Below are positions 45,942 through 56,257 of a stretch of 64,000 bases of DNA, one piece after another (position 1 is the first letter of the stretch; each line of letters opens with the position of its first letter). The notes under the pieces were generated by a model that saw only the letters and a list, made by a program, of their open reading frames with translations, did no database searches and was not told the origin of the DNA. The translations under genes were made by a program, and so were the position numbers. Origin of the DNA: Cycas panzhihuaensis (taxonomy: Eukaryota > Cycadophyta); assembly GCA_023213395.1 (NCBI GenBank), contig CM041465.1, forward strand, positions 87,799,741-87,863,740, read 5' to 3'.

Positions 45942-47321
45942 ATACTGAGCATTTTTTGCACAATCACTCTATATATGAACTTCCTATGCCATGGAGATAA
46001 GAAATAGCAGTGTTGGAACCTGTATCGATGTATAAGTTAATGGATTCGGTACCTTTCACCTGCAATAGTTCTACTTTGACCTATAAACAACTTACAATCC
46101 ACGGTGAAACCTGCAATGGCATTGATGACCTTTAGTAATAGCATCCTTTGTAATTCATCTATGTAATTCATGGCTACGGCCCTTGAATAGAAATGAACAA
46201 AATATATTTTTGGAACCCTAAACCTAAGTAGGGTTAACAAAATTTAACAATATCTTTTGATAATTTTATTTTTTGGCATATTTCTGTTATTTAATGGTGG
46301 GCATGTAGACATAAAATTATTTTAAAAGGGTTTTTTTTTTACTTAAATTAAATTATATTGTATAGTGTTTTTAAGTCTGCTTAACCCCTCATCACTTCAG
46401 CCCTAGGTCATATGGTAGGTTTATATAATTGGTTGCCAGCTCATTTAAGGGGCTTAACACCTAATTTTTCTTCATCTTTAGAGTATTTGTCACATTTTTT
46501 ATGATATCTTGAGCCTAGGAGCTTAGTTTTTAGTCTCGTCATTGCATTAGGTCCATAACAAAGAGAACTTTCATTTGATAGGTTATTTGATATATTTTGG
46601 AGGTATTTTCTTAGAGAATTTTTAGCTTAAAGTCACAATTTCATACTTCTCTTCATTTTTTATCAGCTTCTTCAGACATATATTGCATTTTTAGGCTTTT
46701 TGATGTAATGTACCCTAAATGGGAGGGATGACATATCTTATGGTCTTATTTTTTTGGCTCTTGAAGAACCCATTATGATCATCTTGTACTTCATTTATGA
46801 GAGAGAGTCATATATGCTACACTCGAGACACATATCATTTTTTAGTCATGTAAAAACTTCTAATGTTGGTTATTTTGCCCATGGTGGCAAGTTGTTAGCC
46901 CAAAGAGGTGTCCTTTAGCCCATGTAGCACATTTGAGGCCATAGTGCCATTGTATTTCCAGCCATTAGATGCTAAAGAAGTATTAGTCCTATTGAGCAAG
47001 AGGTAGGACATACTTTTAAAGCTACTCTTGCTTGTCATATGCGCCTTATATATAGTTTTCTACTTGTACTCCCATATATGAGTAAGGGGTGTGACATTTT
47101 TTAGCTACTCTTGCTAGCTCTTGATTGATCCACGTACACAAAAGGAGTTCTTACCCAACTGGCAGTTGTAGTGGCTGAGGATCCATGCATTCTAGTAGAT
47201 GGACTCCACCTCATATGGACTTCAGCAACTTCTTATTCTATGTAATAACATTTGTGATCTAGCAGACTTTTGAAGACTCAAGCTTATCATTGATGTGACG
47301 ATATTTATATAATTGACTATT
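45942..47321. other. T1 interior, 3' part, no recognised gene
   Basis: No retrotransposon domain. A minus-strand open frame at 46037-46240 (MLTLLRFRVPKIYFVHF…, AGERYRIH) is protein-like and I do not recognise it; it could be a second captured fragment or chance. The remainder is T-rich with many stops in all frames. Confidence 0.4.
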
Positions 47322-47332
47322 ACAAGGGGAAA
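47322..47332 (+). promoter_or_regulatory. T1 polypurine tract
   Basis: ACAAGGGGAAA ends at the base before the 3' LTR. Confidence 0.9.
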
Positions 47333-47632
47333 TGTTAGGTGTAATACCTTATTACATTAACCTTATGTAAACTCTCTATATTTCTTGTATTTTTATATTA
47401 GAGTTATGGGCTACCTTGATATGTATGCCACCTCTAAGTAGACCAATGGGGTTCTCTCACTAATGGTGAGCATGTATTATAAGTATGTATTCTCTATTGT
47501 TTCTAATAGAGTTTTGGCCAATTCTTCGCACATTGTGTTTATTATTATACATACTTCATCTTTGTATACTTTGTTGTTTATTATTCACTCGCCATTAGGA
47601 GTTTGTATAATTTTACATTCCTAATTCCAACA
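47333..47632 (+). repeat. T1 3' LTR (300 bases)
   Basis: TGTTAGGTGTAATACC…CTAATTCCAACA, followed by the GCTAC duplication. Confidence 0.96.
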
Positions 47633-47637
47633 GCTAC

Positions 47638-50430
47638 TACTATTGAACCTAAACTTAATATATATCCTGAAGTAGATTTCTTGTCATCTACACAACATGC
47701 CCAATCTAAGTCTATATAGTCAATCAACTTGTAATCCCCTGATGCCCTATAATATAAACCATATCTAATAGTACCTTTGAGATACCTAAGAATCCTTTTA
47801 GTTGCTTGTCAATATTTTACCTTAGGCTTATGCATAAACTTAGAAACTACGCTGACTATATACATATATCTAGTCAAGTTAAAATCAAGTAAATTAGGCT
47901 CCAATCAATTACTTATAAAGTGTAGGATCAATTGATTCAGATTCCTCAAACTTAAATAATTTTAACCCAATCTCTATTGGTATTACAAGTGGTTTGCAAC
48001 TACTCATGTTAAATTTGTACAACATATCCAATACATATTTTCTTTAAGATACAAATATTCCTCTTTCATCTTGCCATACTTTAATGCCTAAAAAGTAATA
48101 TATAAGTCCCAAGTTTAACATCTCAAATTCTTTACACATATCTTTCTTAAACTTTTAGGACAAGTAATCATTATTCCTAGTATATACTAGATCATCTACA
48201 TATAAGCCCATAATTTATATTAAGCTTCTTTCCAATTTTATATATAAATTGGTGTCTAATTGGCTTCTTTAGAATCCTTTATCTTTGAAATATTTATCAA
48301 TCCTAGAGTACCATACTCTAGGTGCTTACTTAAGTCCATATAAGGCATTTTTGAGTTTGTAGACCTTGTCTTCTTTTCCTTTCACTTTAAAACCCTTTAG
48401 TTATTAGACATAGATTTCCTCACCTATATGGTCATTTAAGGAAGTACTTTTCACATCCATTTGATAGACTTTCTAACTTTATTGTATAACTAAGTCCATA
48501 ATTAACTTTACTATTTCTAATCTTATAATAGGTGCAAATATCTCATTATAATTTATGCCCTCAATTTCAACATAACCTTTTGTAAGTACCCTTAGTTTAT
48601 ATTTGTCAATGGGCCCATCTAATTTCTACTTGGTTATGTAAACCCATTTTATCCCAATGAAATTCTTTTTAGGTAGCAAATCAATAACTCCCACATGTTA
48701 TTTTTCATTAAGATATTACACTCTTCTTTCATTATATTCTTCCATTTATCTTGACTATTTGCCTCTTTAAAGTTGTAAGGCTCATTAGACTCCATAACTT
48801 GAGTCATAAGTGTAAAGTTCACCCTTTGAGATCTTATTATTCTTCTCTCAAAGTTAGCATTTAAGATGTTATGGGGGTTATAAGCTATTTTTTGGGACCC
48901 TTTAATTTGAAGTAGAAGGTTCTGCTTCATTTATACTAAGTACATTTATATCACCTTAGTTAGAGTCCATTTTAATTATGATATTTTTTCCTTTGTTCAT
49001 TTTAATAATTTCCTCTTGATAGAATTTATCTTTCTTAAAGATGATATCCCTACTTATAATAATCTTTTTACCTTTTGGATTACATAATTTATAAAATCTA
49101 GGAGAGTCATTATATCCTATAAATATACACTTAGTACACTTGTCATTCAAATTTGTACTCCTTTATTTTAAGACATGTACATAAGCTATGTACCCAAAAA
49201 CTCTTAAATGTTTAATTCTTAGCTTGTAACTTATCTAAGCTTCTTTAGGTGTAAACTATATCACTACTTTAGTGGTATATTTATTTAACAAATAAATAAT
49301 TATATGTAACTTTTGCTTAATATTCATTACCTAGATGATTGTCCTTAAACATACTTCTTGTCATCTCAACAATTGTCCTATTCTTCCTTTCTGCAACCTT
49401 ATTTTGTTAAGATGTGTAGGGATTTATGAGTTGTTTCCTTATTCTAAAATATATGCAATAATCTTTGAATTTATTTAAAATAAATTCTCCCCCATTATCT
49501 AATCTTAGGATTAAAATTTTAAGTCTACTTTGTCTTTCAACCATATTTTTAAATTCAATGAAGCATTGGAATGTATCTAATTTAAACTTAAGAAAGTAAA
49601 TCCAAGTCATCTTTGTAATATTATCAATGAATGCCATGAAAGAACTGGCTCCTCCAAGTGAAGCTACATCTATTGGATCATATAAATCTATGTATACTAA
49701 TTGAAAAGGCCTACTAGCCCTTTAACTTTCATTAAGGAATCATTTCCTTGTATTGTTTATCAAGTATACACCCTTCATATACTTCCTTGCCATGTTCAAT
49801 GTTAAGTAGTCATATCACCATTTCCTTCTTCTTCATTAAGGCCAAACTATTATAGTTCACATAGCCAAGTATTTTTTGCCATGTTTAACTATTCATATTA
49901 GTTAATACCTTTGAGGTATAATCATTAGTTGGGGGAATGACTAGTTTGAACAATATATCACTAGTCATTTAACCCTTAGTAACTATTACTTTATTCTTTA
50001 GCTTATCCTTAATGGCACATTCTCTATTATTACAGATCACCTTGTATTTTTGCTCTATCATTTATCCCACTGATATTAAATTTTTCTTAAGTATTAGAAT
50101 ATGAAAATTTCTTCAGTACATCATTAATATATCTTATTTCTCTAAAGTTTGTATATATAAAAATATTTCCTTATTAATTATAGCTTGAGGGGTATTATCA
50201 CCAAATATAATCTTGTTCTTTTGGTGTTGTCTAGCTCCTTGAACTATTCTTCTCTATGTATCATATGAGTAGAATATTTTAAGTCTATATATTGACTATC
50301 TTCTTCTTTATTTGCCATCAAACTTGATAGAAAAAGTCTTTATTTTGAGTCTATATACTGACTATCTTCTTCTTTATTTACCATCAAACTCGATAGAAAA
50401 AGCCTTTCATTTTCCTTTTCTTTAATAGTT
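47638..50430 (-). pseudogene. Co-E pol: integrase, RT, RNase H start (right of T1)
   Basis: Minus-strand reading. Integrase about 49800-48960: MAFIDNITKMTWIYFLKFK, LRLDNGGEF, NPYTS*QNK, and after that FIGYNDSPRFYKLCNPKGKK. RT about 48930-47900: KNNMWELL, CKEFEMLNLGLIYYFLG-like, GLK*AP with stop for Gln, and LYVDDLVYTRNN near 48190 with both Asp. RNase H start about 47800-47640: GLYYRASGDYKLIDYIDLDWACCVDDKKSTSGYI. It continues at 44394 across T1. Confidence 0.85.
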
Positions 50431-50439
50431 GTATTAATA

Positions 50440-51470
50440 GTTCCTCTTTGTAAGTTGAACCTTTTTGTGAAATAATTTTCTTCTAAGTGTCCACTTCTAT
50501 GGTAGTAGGAATATTACATTGTTTCTCTACCCCTGGGACTTCTTTCTCTTTGTCCTTGGTTTCTACTTCTTAGACTTTGATCTCTACCTCTTCCTTGAGG
50601 TGCAAAATTTTATCATTGGCTTTGATTAAATTGGCCTTTAAAATATCTGTGTCCTTAACCTTGAAATTAATTTTGAGTTTAATGAAAATAACCTTAACTT
50701 TAATGATATTATCCTTTCCCTTGATAAGCTTGACCTTATCTTTGATGAAATTGATTTTGATTTATGGGACTTTAACCTCTTCCTTTAGGAGATTGACCTC
50801 TTCCCCTAGAACTTTACCCTTGAAAAGTAGGCCTAATCTTTACCTTAGTGGCAAATATATATTCTAGAAATTTACTACTCCTCTTTTTCTCTTCCATAAC
50901 AAGTAACATTATATTCAATTGATCAATTTTTAGGATAGTTAGGTCCTTGGAGACTTAAATATTTGTGGCAACTATTTCAAATATTTTAATATCACTAACA
51001 CATCTCAAGATCTTCTCTACCACTCTTTGTTTAGTAATAACTTCTCCTAGGACCCTCATTGATTGATTAGGCCTTATATTTTTATTATGCAGTTATTCAC
51101 TCCTTTATTATTATTTATTATAGAGTTCTCAAATTTACTTTATAATGTTTGGAGTTTCAATATAACAACTCCTTCATAGGTGGTCTTCAATGCATCCCAT
51201 ACCTCCTTTGATATAGATGCTTCATTAACCCTTGGAAAAGTGTGATCTTCCAATATATAAAAGATGAACACCAAGGCTTCATTTTCTCACTTCTCATTCT
51301 CCTTACAAGTCTTCTTTTGGTCTTAAGTAGTATTAGCTTCAAGTGATCTATAACATGTTTCAATTAAGTCCCACATATCCTTTGACACAAAAATGGGTTT
51401 CATTCTTCGACTCTAATTCAAAAAATCAGTACCAACCTACTTTGGCACTATTACATTGCTTATGTTTAAG
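50440..51470 (-). pseudogene. Co-E gag
   Basis: Minus-strand frame opens near 51465 (MALNISNVIVPK) with KPIFVSKDMWDLIETCY and EALVFIYYILEDHTFPRVNE, a UBN2-type gag that resembles Co-G's gag. A basic Arg/Gly/Ser-rich stretch precedes a worn knuckle YSYYHRSGHLEENYF near 50515-50460, in which Cys residues became Tyr. Many stops. Confidence 0.75.
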
Positions 51471-53892
51471 GCCATAATAAAGAAAATTACCTTTAAATGA
51501 ACTACTTAAGAAAGTAAAGTACTTGAAAGAAATATTGAAATGTACTTAAATAAGGCAATAAAGGCACTAAAAAAATACAAGCAAAACTTATCCTCCTTCA
51601 ACTTCTGGACATGCACAAGTGTCCTAATTGGGACTTAACCTCCTCTAAAGTAAGTTTTAAATATTAATAATGATTATAAGATGAAATTTTGCTAATTTAT
51701 TTAAGGGTCATCTCATAGGAAGCCCATAAACTAGTATCAACTTTAACTATAAAAATATTATATCAAATGATTTCAAAAAGTCTTGAATAATTATTCACTT
51801 AATAAAGGATCAAAATATGAACCCAACACTGTAAACGACACTCAATTCTAACTTTTTATAATTAAGTTATGCATTAAAAAGTATAAGGAGATCAAAAGGG
51901 ATAAAAAACCCTTTAATATATGAACCATAAAAGAAATTTTCATCAAGTTTCAGTCATTAAAAAAGGTATCAAATGAAGACCCAACATAGTCATCTGACCA
52001 CTCATTTCGTTTGGTGGAAATGAAGAACACATTAAAGCTAATAGAATTGAAAATGGGTCTCGTTGGTGATAGATATCCTTGTTGGAGAAGAAATAGGTGC
52101 TTATTTTGAAGTAGATTCCTTGAAAAATAAATTGGTCCGTTTGAAAAAATGAACTTTTGGTCACTTTTCTTTATAATGTGTCCTGCAAGCTATATGATAA
52201 AGAGGGCTATAGGATAGTAGAACTTAGTAGCCTATGAAATATAATTAAATTTTCTCAAAAAATACATACATTAAAATATGCCCAATTGACCTAAAAATAA
52301 GCCATAATTACATGTCTAATATGATAATACTACCTTTTATACACATAAATAGTAGAATATGCTCTTCTTTATAATCTTCAGTAATTGATTACATCAAATG
52401 GATATAAATTGTAACTTATCCTACTACAAATAGAGAGGAAAACATAAAGATCATACATGGTTAAAGGGAACACTTATTTATGAAAGTATTTGATAAAGAA
52501 TTGATCGTATAAATATATAACCCTAAGTGACATTTTAAAATAATAATATTTCTTCAATGGCTATCGATGTTATAGTTGCCAACATTCTCGTCATCACATT
52601 TATCATTCCCAATGTCACTATAACATCAATGCAATATTACAAAAATGGAATAAATCTATGATATACCAAAACAAAAATGGTAGAAATATTTCATGTGGCT
52701 AGCGTAGAAACTTCAGGTTAAAAGGGTAAAAAAGTAGACATTGTAGGTAGGTATGTGTGTGTGTAGGTGAAAGCTAAAGAGACTAGTCGATTAGTTCAAA
52801 TCTCCTGAGAATGAATAAGACCAAGATTTTAGGCATTAGGTAGATAGCATAGAACCTGATCAAGCAACATAGAGTGGATCGATAATAGCATAAGAGTGGA
52901 AGATGCCCAAATATTATTGACACAAAGATGTTACGGAGGCTTTTCACATGATGCAAACAGTACATAGGCCCATATGCAATCTATTCTTAAATAAGATTCA
53001 AAGATATCCAATGAAAAGATAAAGGTGGTGATGGGTGGTGGAGAAATTGGAGAAAAAAACTTAAATGTGGTAATATGCAGAGTTAGTGAAGAATTCGTGG
53101 TTTGTATATGCTTATCTTCTCCTTTTAGGGTTATCGTCCTGCATTATTCATTGTTTATATTAGCATGCATTGAAGAGAAACATGACACTATGCAATGTTA
53201 GCAAGGTGATATTATAGGATTGCCCTCTTCATGGGCTCCATTGCATGTTGTTTTTATTAACTGTTTGCCAGCATTGTTATGCTTTCTTAATCATTTATTT
53301 TAGGCACTTGTTTAGCACTACACACTAGGCGCAAGAGTGATTATCAGTCACTTTTAAGGCAAGGATCATATAAATGCATACAAGGAAAACAATCTAAATA
53401 TTATAGTCGGTGATCTTCTTGAAGAAGATTTTATAGGGCTATCCTTTTATAGCTTATCAAGAGATGATCTTGAAGTTAACCATCTACCCTAGAGATGATC
53501 CTGACTTTATATTTTGTTGCTTATGATAGGAAGAACATATTGCTATGGACTCTAAAAATATTGAGTGGTTAATACACACAAATATATCGATATTTAAATC
53601 ATACTTGGTGAACTTTATGTAGATTAATGAAATGGTGATGTAGTTTGTTTATTATAGGTATCACTCTTAATGAATCAAATGCACAACTAGGCACTTCAAA
53701 ACTAGCAAACATAATAATTAGGAAAGAAAGTTATCGAATTTTTAAGATAAATAGACTTATGAGAATAAGCAAAAGATTGAATGATAAAATAATTGCTCAA
53801 TGATCTTATAGAGTCCAACAATGTATGTGACAGACGCCTCACACACTCCTCCATAGCTTTGACTAAGAATCATTGATAACTCATCCAACATT
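51471..53892 (-). other. Co-E leader, no gene seen
   Basis: AT-rich, 2.4 kb, between primer site and gag. Short open frames exist on both strands but show no domain. A GTGTGTGTGTAGG tract lies near 52751. The leader block conserved between Co-C and Co-G was not found here by eye. Confidence 0.5.
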
Positions 53893-53904
53893 GCTCTAAT
53901 ACCA
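53893..53904 (-). promoter_or_regulatory. Co-E primer binding site
   Basis: Minus strand TGGTATTAGAGC, one change from the initiator Met-tRNA complement, two bases inside the 5' LTR. Confidence 0.85.
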
Positions 53905-53906
53905 AA

Positions 53907-54170
53907 TGATGGAATTAGAGGACGAAGAGAGTAGAATGAAATGCAAAACATGGCACAACCATCAATCCATGAGGATGGTGATGTTGATAAACACCAGGGT
54001 CTTTAGACCCCTTGAATAAATATATAGGACCAAGAGTATTTGGGTACACCTCTCAAGGTCTACCACCAGCTAACATTGATAAATGCCTTACATAGTACCA
54101 CTAAGATATCTCTATTGATTTAGGTTATTACCCTAATACAGGTAATCTCCCTAAAATGAATCTATAAACA
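53907..54170 (-). repeat. Co-E 5' LTR
   Basis: Begins TGATGGAATTAGAGGACG on plus, matches 43723-44013, and is shorter by about 27 bases near its outer end. Confidence 0.78.
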
Positions 54171-54172
54171 TG

Positions 54173-54184
54173 GCTCTAATACCA
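54173..54184 (-). promoter_or_regulatory. G1 primer binding site
   Basis: Minus strand TGGTATTAGAGC just inside the G1 5' LTR, with a spacer of about 7 bases. A second primer site 280 bases from the Co-E one supports two separate elements ending here. Confidence 0.7.
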
Positions 54185-54191
54185 CTTAGAA

Positions 54192-54581
54192 TGGTTTCAA
54201 CTAGTAATATGTATTAATATTTAGCAAGAGAGCATAAAGAGAGAGAAAATATATAATATATAGACTTGATTTATTGCTTGAGCACTAATGATAATAGAAA
54301 TAAAACACTTACAAGTATACCAAAATGGAAACTAAAGTCATACAAAAGTATTATATCACAATAATCTCTAAACATAGCATTTTCTTTACAAGTATCTAGC
54401 CTTAAGTAAGCAAAAATGGCTGCTTCCCATGGAATCCTATTGGTGGGGTAATCGAACTTCAATTCTATTGGTGGACCTATATGACTTACACACATATATT
54501 AATAACTAACATTAAGCTTCACCCATTTTGGTCATATATATAGATATCAATGTTCTGTTAACTTCAAGTGGTTATATAATA
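54192..54581 (-). repeat. G1 5' LTR (right copy)
   Basis: 390 bases matching 12354-12746, including GCATAAAGAG and the shared CATATATTAATAA region. Followed by AACAA, a possible target duplication. Confidence 0.78.
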
Positions 54582-54586
54582 AACAA

Positions 54587-55882
54587 TCTACTATTAAATA
54601 AGTCATCAAAGAGCAAAAGTGGAATGATTCTATAAATACTAAATCCAACTTATTAGGACAAACCACACATGGGATTTGATTGAATTATCTATTAGCAAAC
54701 ATACAAATAATTATAAATGGATCTATAGGACTAAGTTTAAATCTAGAATATCTATAGATAAATTTAAAGCTTAACTTGTAGTGAAAAGCTTTAATTAGTA
54801 AGAAGGGATTGACTACTAAGAATCATTTACTATTATTGACAAAATAAATATTATCCACCTCATTATAATGATGACTACATAATTCAATTAACAACTTCAC
54901 TAGATGGATATAAAAAGTGTTTTCTTGAATGAGGATCTAACCAAAGAAGTCACTATGGAATAATTACTTAGCTTTATTGAAAAAGATTAAAGGCACTTAA
55001 TATGCCAACTCAAGAAGATCTTATATAGCCTAAAACAAGCTCCTAGAGCTTGGTATAAAAAGATTGATCAATACTTTCTAAAAAATAGGTTTGAGAGATC
55101 TCCAACTAATTCAAACCTATATATCAAAGTAGAAAATGATAAAATTATGTTTATAGTACTATACATTGATGATCCATTAATCATAGGTAATGATATCAAT
55201 ATGATATTAAACTTAAAGGTAAATCTTAGTCATTTCTTTAAGATAACAGATCTGGGAATTTTATACAACTTCCTTGAAGTGGAAGTATAAGAAAAGCCTA
55301 AACATATCTTTACTTTGTAAGTGAAATACACTTGAAATTTTTTTAAGAAATCCTCATAGAGATAGGTTCTAAATTGACAACAAAAGATGGTGGAGATAAT
55401 GTTGATATAATGGTATACAGATAACTAGTGGCAAATCTAATATACTTGATATTTCTTTTATAGTTGGGAATGGTATATAAGTCTATGGCAACATCAAAAT
55501 AAAGTCATTCAGAAGCTAAAAAGAGGATTCTTAAATACTTAAAGGATACAATTTAATATGGACTTAAATTCAAGTTTAATAATAATTTTAAAGTAATAGG
55601 ATTTATAGATTTTAATTAGGCCATATATGTAAAAAGTAGGTGGTTGACTTTTGGATACTACTTTAGTTTAAGTACATCTATTGTCACTTAGAGCAATAAA
55701 AAATAATCAAATGTTACTTTGTCCTCAACTAAAATAGAGTACAAAGTTATACTTACAACTGTTATTAAAACCATTTAGTCACGACAAATTCTAGAGAACA
55801 TGGGATAATTATAATTAGAACCAATTATTTTATATTATAATAAGTAAACTACTTTAATTTTTTTAAGGACATATATTTCATG
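54587..55882 (+). mobile_element. Ty1/copia remnant Co-F: RT and RNase H only
   Basis: Plus-strand copia pol fragment between the G1 LTR and the Co-G 5' LTR. Its 5' parts and LTRs are not seen. Co-G probably inserted into it, since its RNase H stops abruptly at the Co-G LTR. Confidence 0.8.
54590..55882 (+). pseudogene. Co-F pol fragment: reverse transcriptase and RNase H
   Basis: RT: HTWDLIELSIS, YKWIYRTKFKS, IDKFKAQLVVKSFN, GIDYxESF, MDIKSVFLNEDLTKEV, YSLKQAPRAWYKKIDQYF near 55020-55080 with Gln intact, LYIDDPLIIGND near 55160 with both catalytic Asp, and FKITDLGILYNFLEVEV. RNase H: TKIEYKVILTTVIK-like near 55730 and ILYYNKxTTLIFLRTYI at the end, broken by the Co-G LTR. Frames shift repeatedly. 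Confidence 0.82.
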
Positions 55883-56244
55883 TGTTGGGATAATGCCTAA
55901 TTCACTTTTTCCAATGCACACCTAGGCCCCCTTAAAGCCACCTTGGGCCTCCCTAGGATGCCTTAGGCCATCTAGCAGCCGTTAGCAGCTATCAAAAGAG
56001 CTAACATAGCCACTTAAGGTAAGTATTTTATTTATTATTTAATATTTTAATATTATTTTTAATTTTTAAATGTTGTCAGGTAGAAGTGTTTATTGCCTCC
56101 CCAAATTGCTCTATAAATAGGGTGGGAATATCTCCCTGGTGTTTTTTTAACACCGCCAACTCATTATTCAGAGATTTATTTTTACACTTTGAAATAATAC
56201 ACTCGCACTTGTAATTTACCCACTCTGCACCTTGCTTCTAATAT
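55883..56244 (+). repeat. Co-G 5' LTR
   Basis: Starts TGTTGGGATAATGCC; the end is set by the primer site at 56246. It matches 63547-63630 over the shared part. Confidence 0.85.
56111..56120 (+). promoter_or_regulatory. Co-G LTR TATA box
   Basis: CTATAAATAG, a textbook plant TATA box about 135 bases before the LTR end. It is the likely promoter of the element RNA. Confidence 0.7.
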
Positions 56245-56245
56245 T

Positions 56246-56257
56246 TGGTATTAGAGT
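56246..56257 (+). promoter_or_regulatory. Co-G primer binding site (worn)
   Basis: TGGTATTAGAGT, two changes from the initiator Met-tRNA complement, directly after the LTR. Confidence 0.75.

Larger units (their letters stand above)
44400..47632 (+). mobile_element. Non-autonomous LTR element T1 carrying a host gene fragment
   Basis: Two 300-base LTRs (44400-44699, 47333-47632), TGTT…AACA ends, an abutting primer site TGGTATCAGAGC and an ACAAGGGGAAA polypurine tract define a complete LTR element. The target duplication GCTAC is perfect (44395-44399, 47633-47637), and the interrupted Co-E RNase H resumes on both sides. The 2.6-kb interior shows no gag, protease, RT or integrase, so the element depended on others. 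Instead it holds a plus-strand fragment of alkaline/neutral invertase at 45666-45941. The LTRs differ by roughly a tenth by eye, so it is not recent. Confidence 0.95.
43723..54170 (-). mobile_element. Ty1/copia element Co-E, inserted in the G1 leader, itself split by T1
   Basis: LTR copies at 43723-44013 and 53907-54170 enclose copia RNase H, RT, integrase and gag on the minus strand, with a 2.4-kb leader and primer site. T1 (44400-47632) sits in its RNase H. Without T1, Co-E is about 7.2 kb. No clean target duplication was found: AGAAG precedes the left LTR and TGGCT follows the right one. The right end lies within about 20 bases of the G1 primer site. Confidence 0.82.
12354..54581 (-). mobile_element. 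Ty3/gypsy element G1, about 6 kb, split over 42 kb by nested insertions
   Basis: LTR copies lie at 12354-12746 and 54192-54581, flanked by a possible 5-base duplication with one mismatch (AACCA at 12349, AACAA at 54582). Between them, G1 internal sequence resumes after each insertion: 12747-12886, 17901-18474, 25517-26127, 33772-33823, 39940-43722 and 54171-54191. Joined in mind these give LTR, primer site, gag, protease, RT, RNase H, integrase, polypurine tract and LTR, about 6 kb, the normal size and order of a gypsy element. Direct insertions are Co-B, Co-C, Co-D, L2 and Co-E; T1 lies inside Co-E. The LTR pairing over 42 kb is an inference from similarity plus order. Confidence 0.78.

Noticed and set aside
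50577-50867. Open plus-strand frame of 96 codons, Leu/Ile/Ser-rich
   Set aside because: It is antisense to the basic tail of the Co-E gag; the repetitive composition reflects the complement of a Lys/Arg/Gln-rich gag region.
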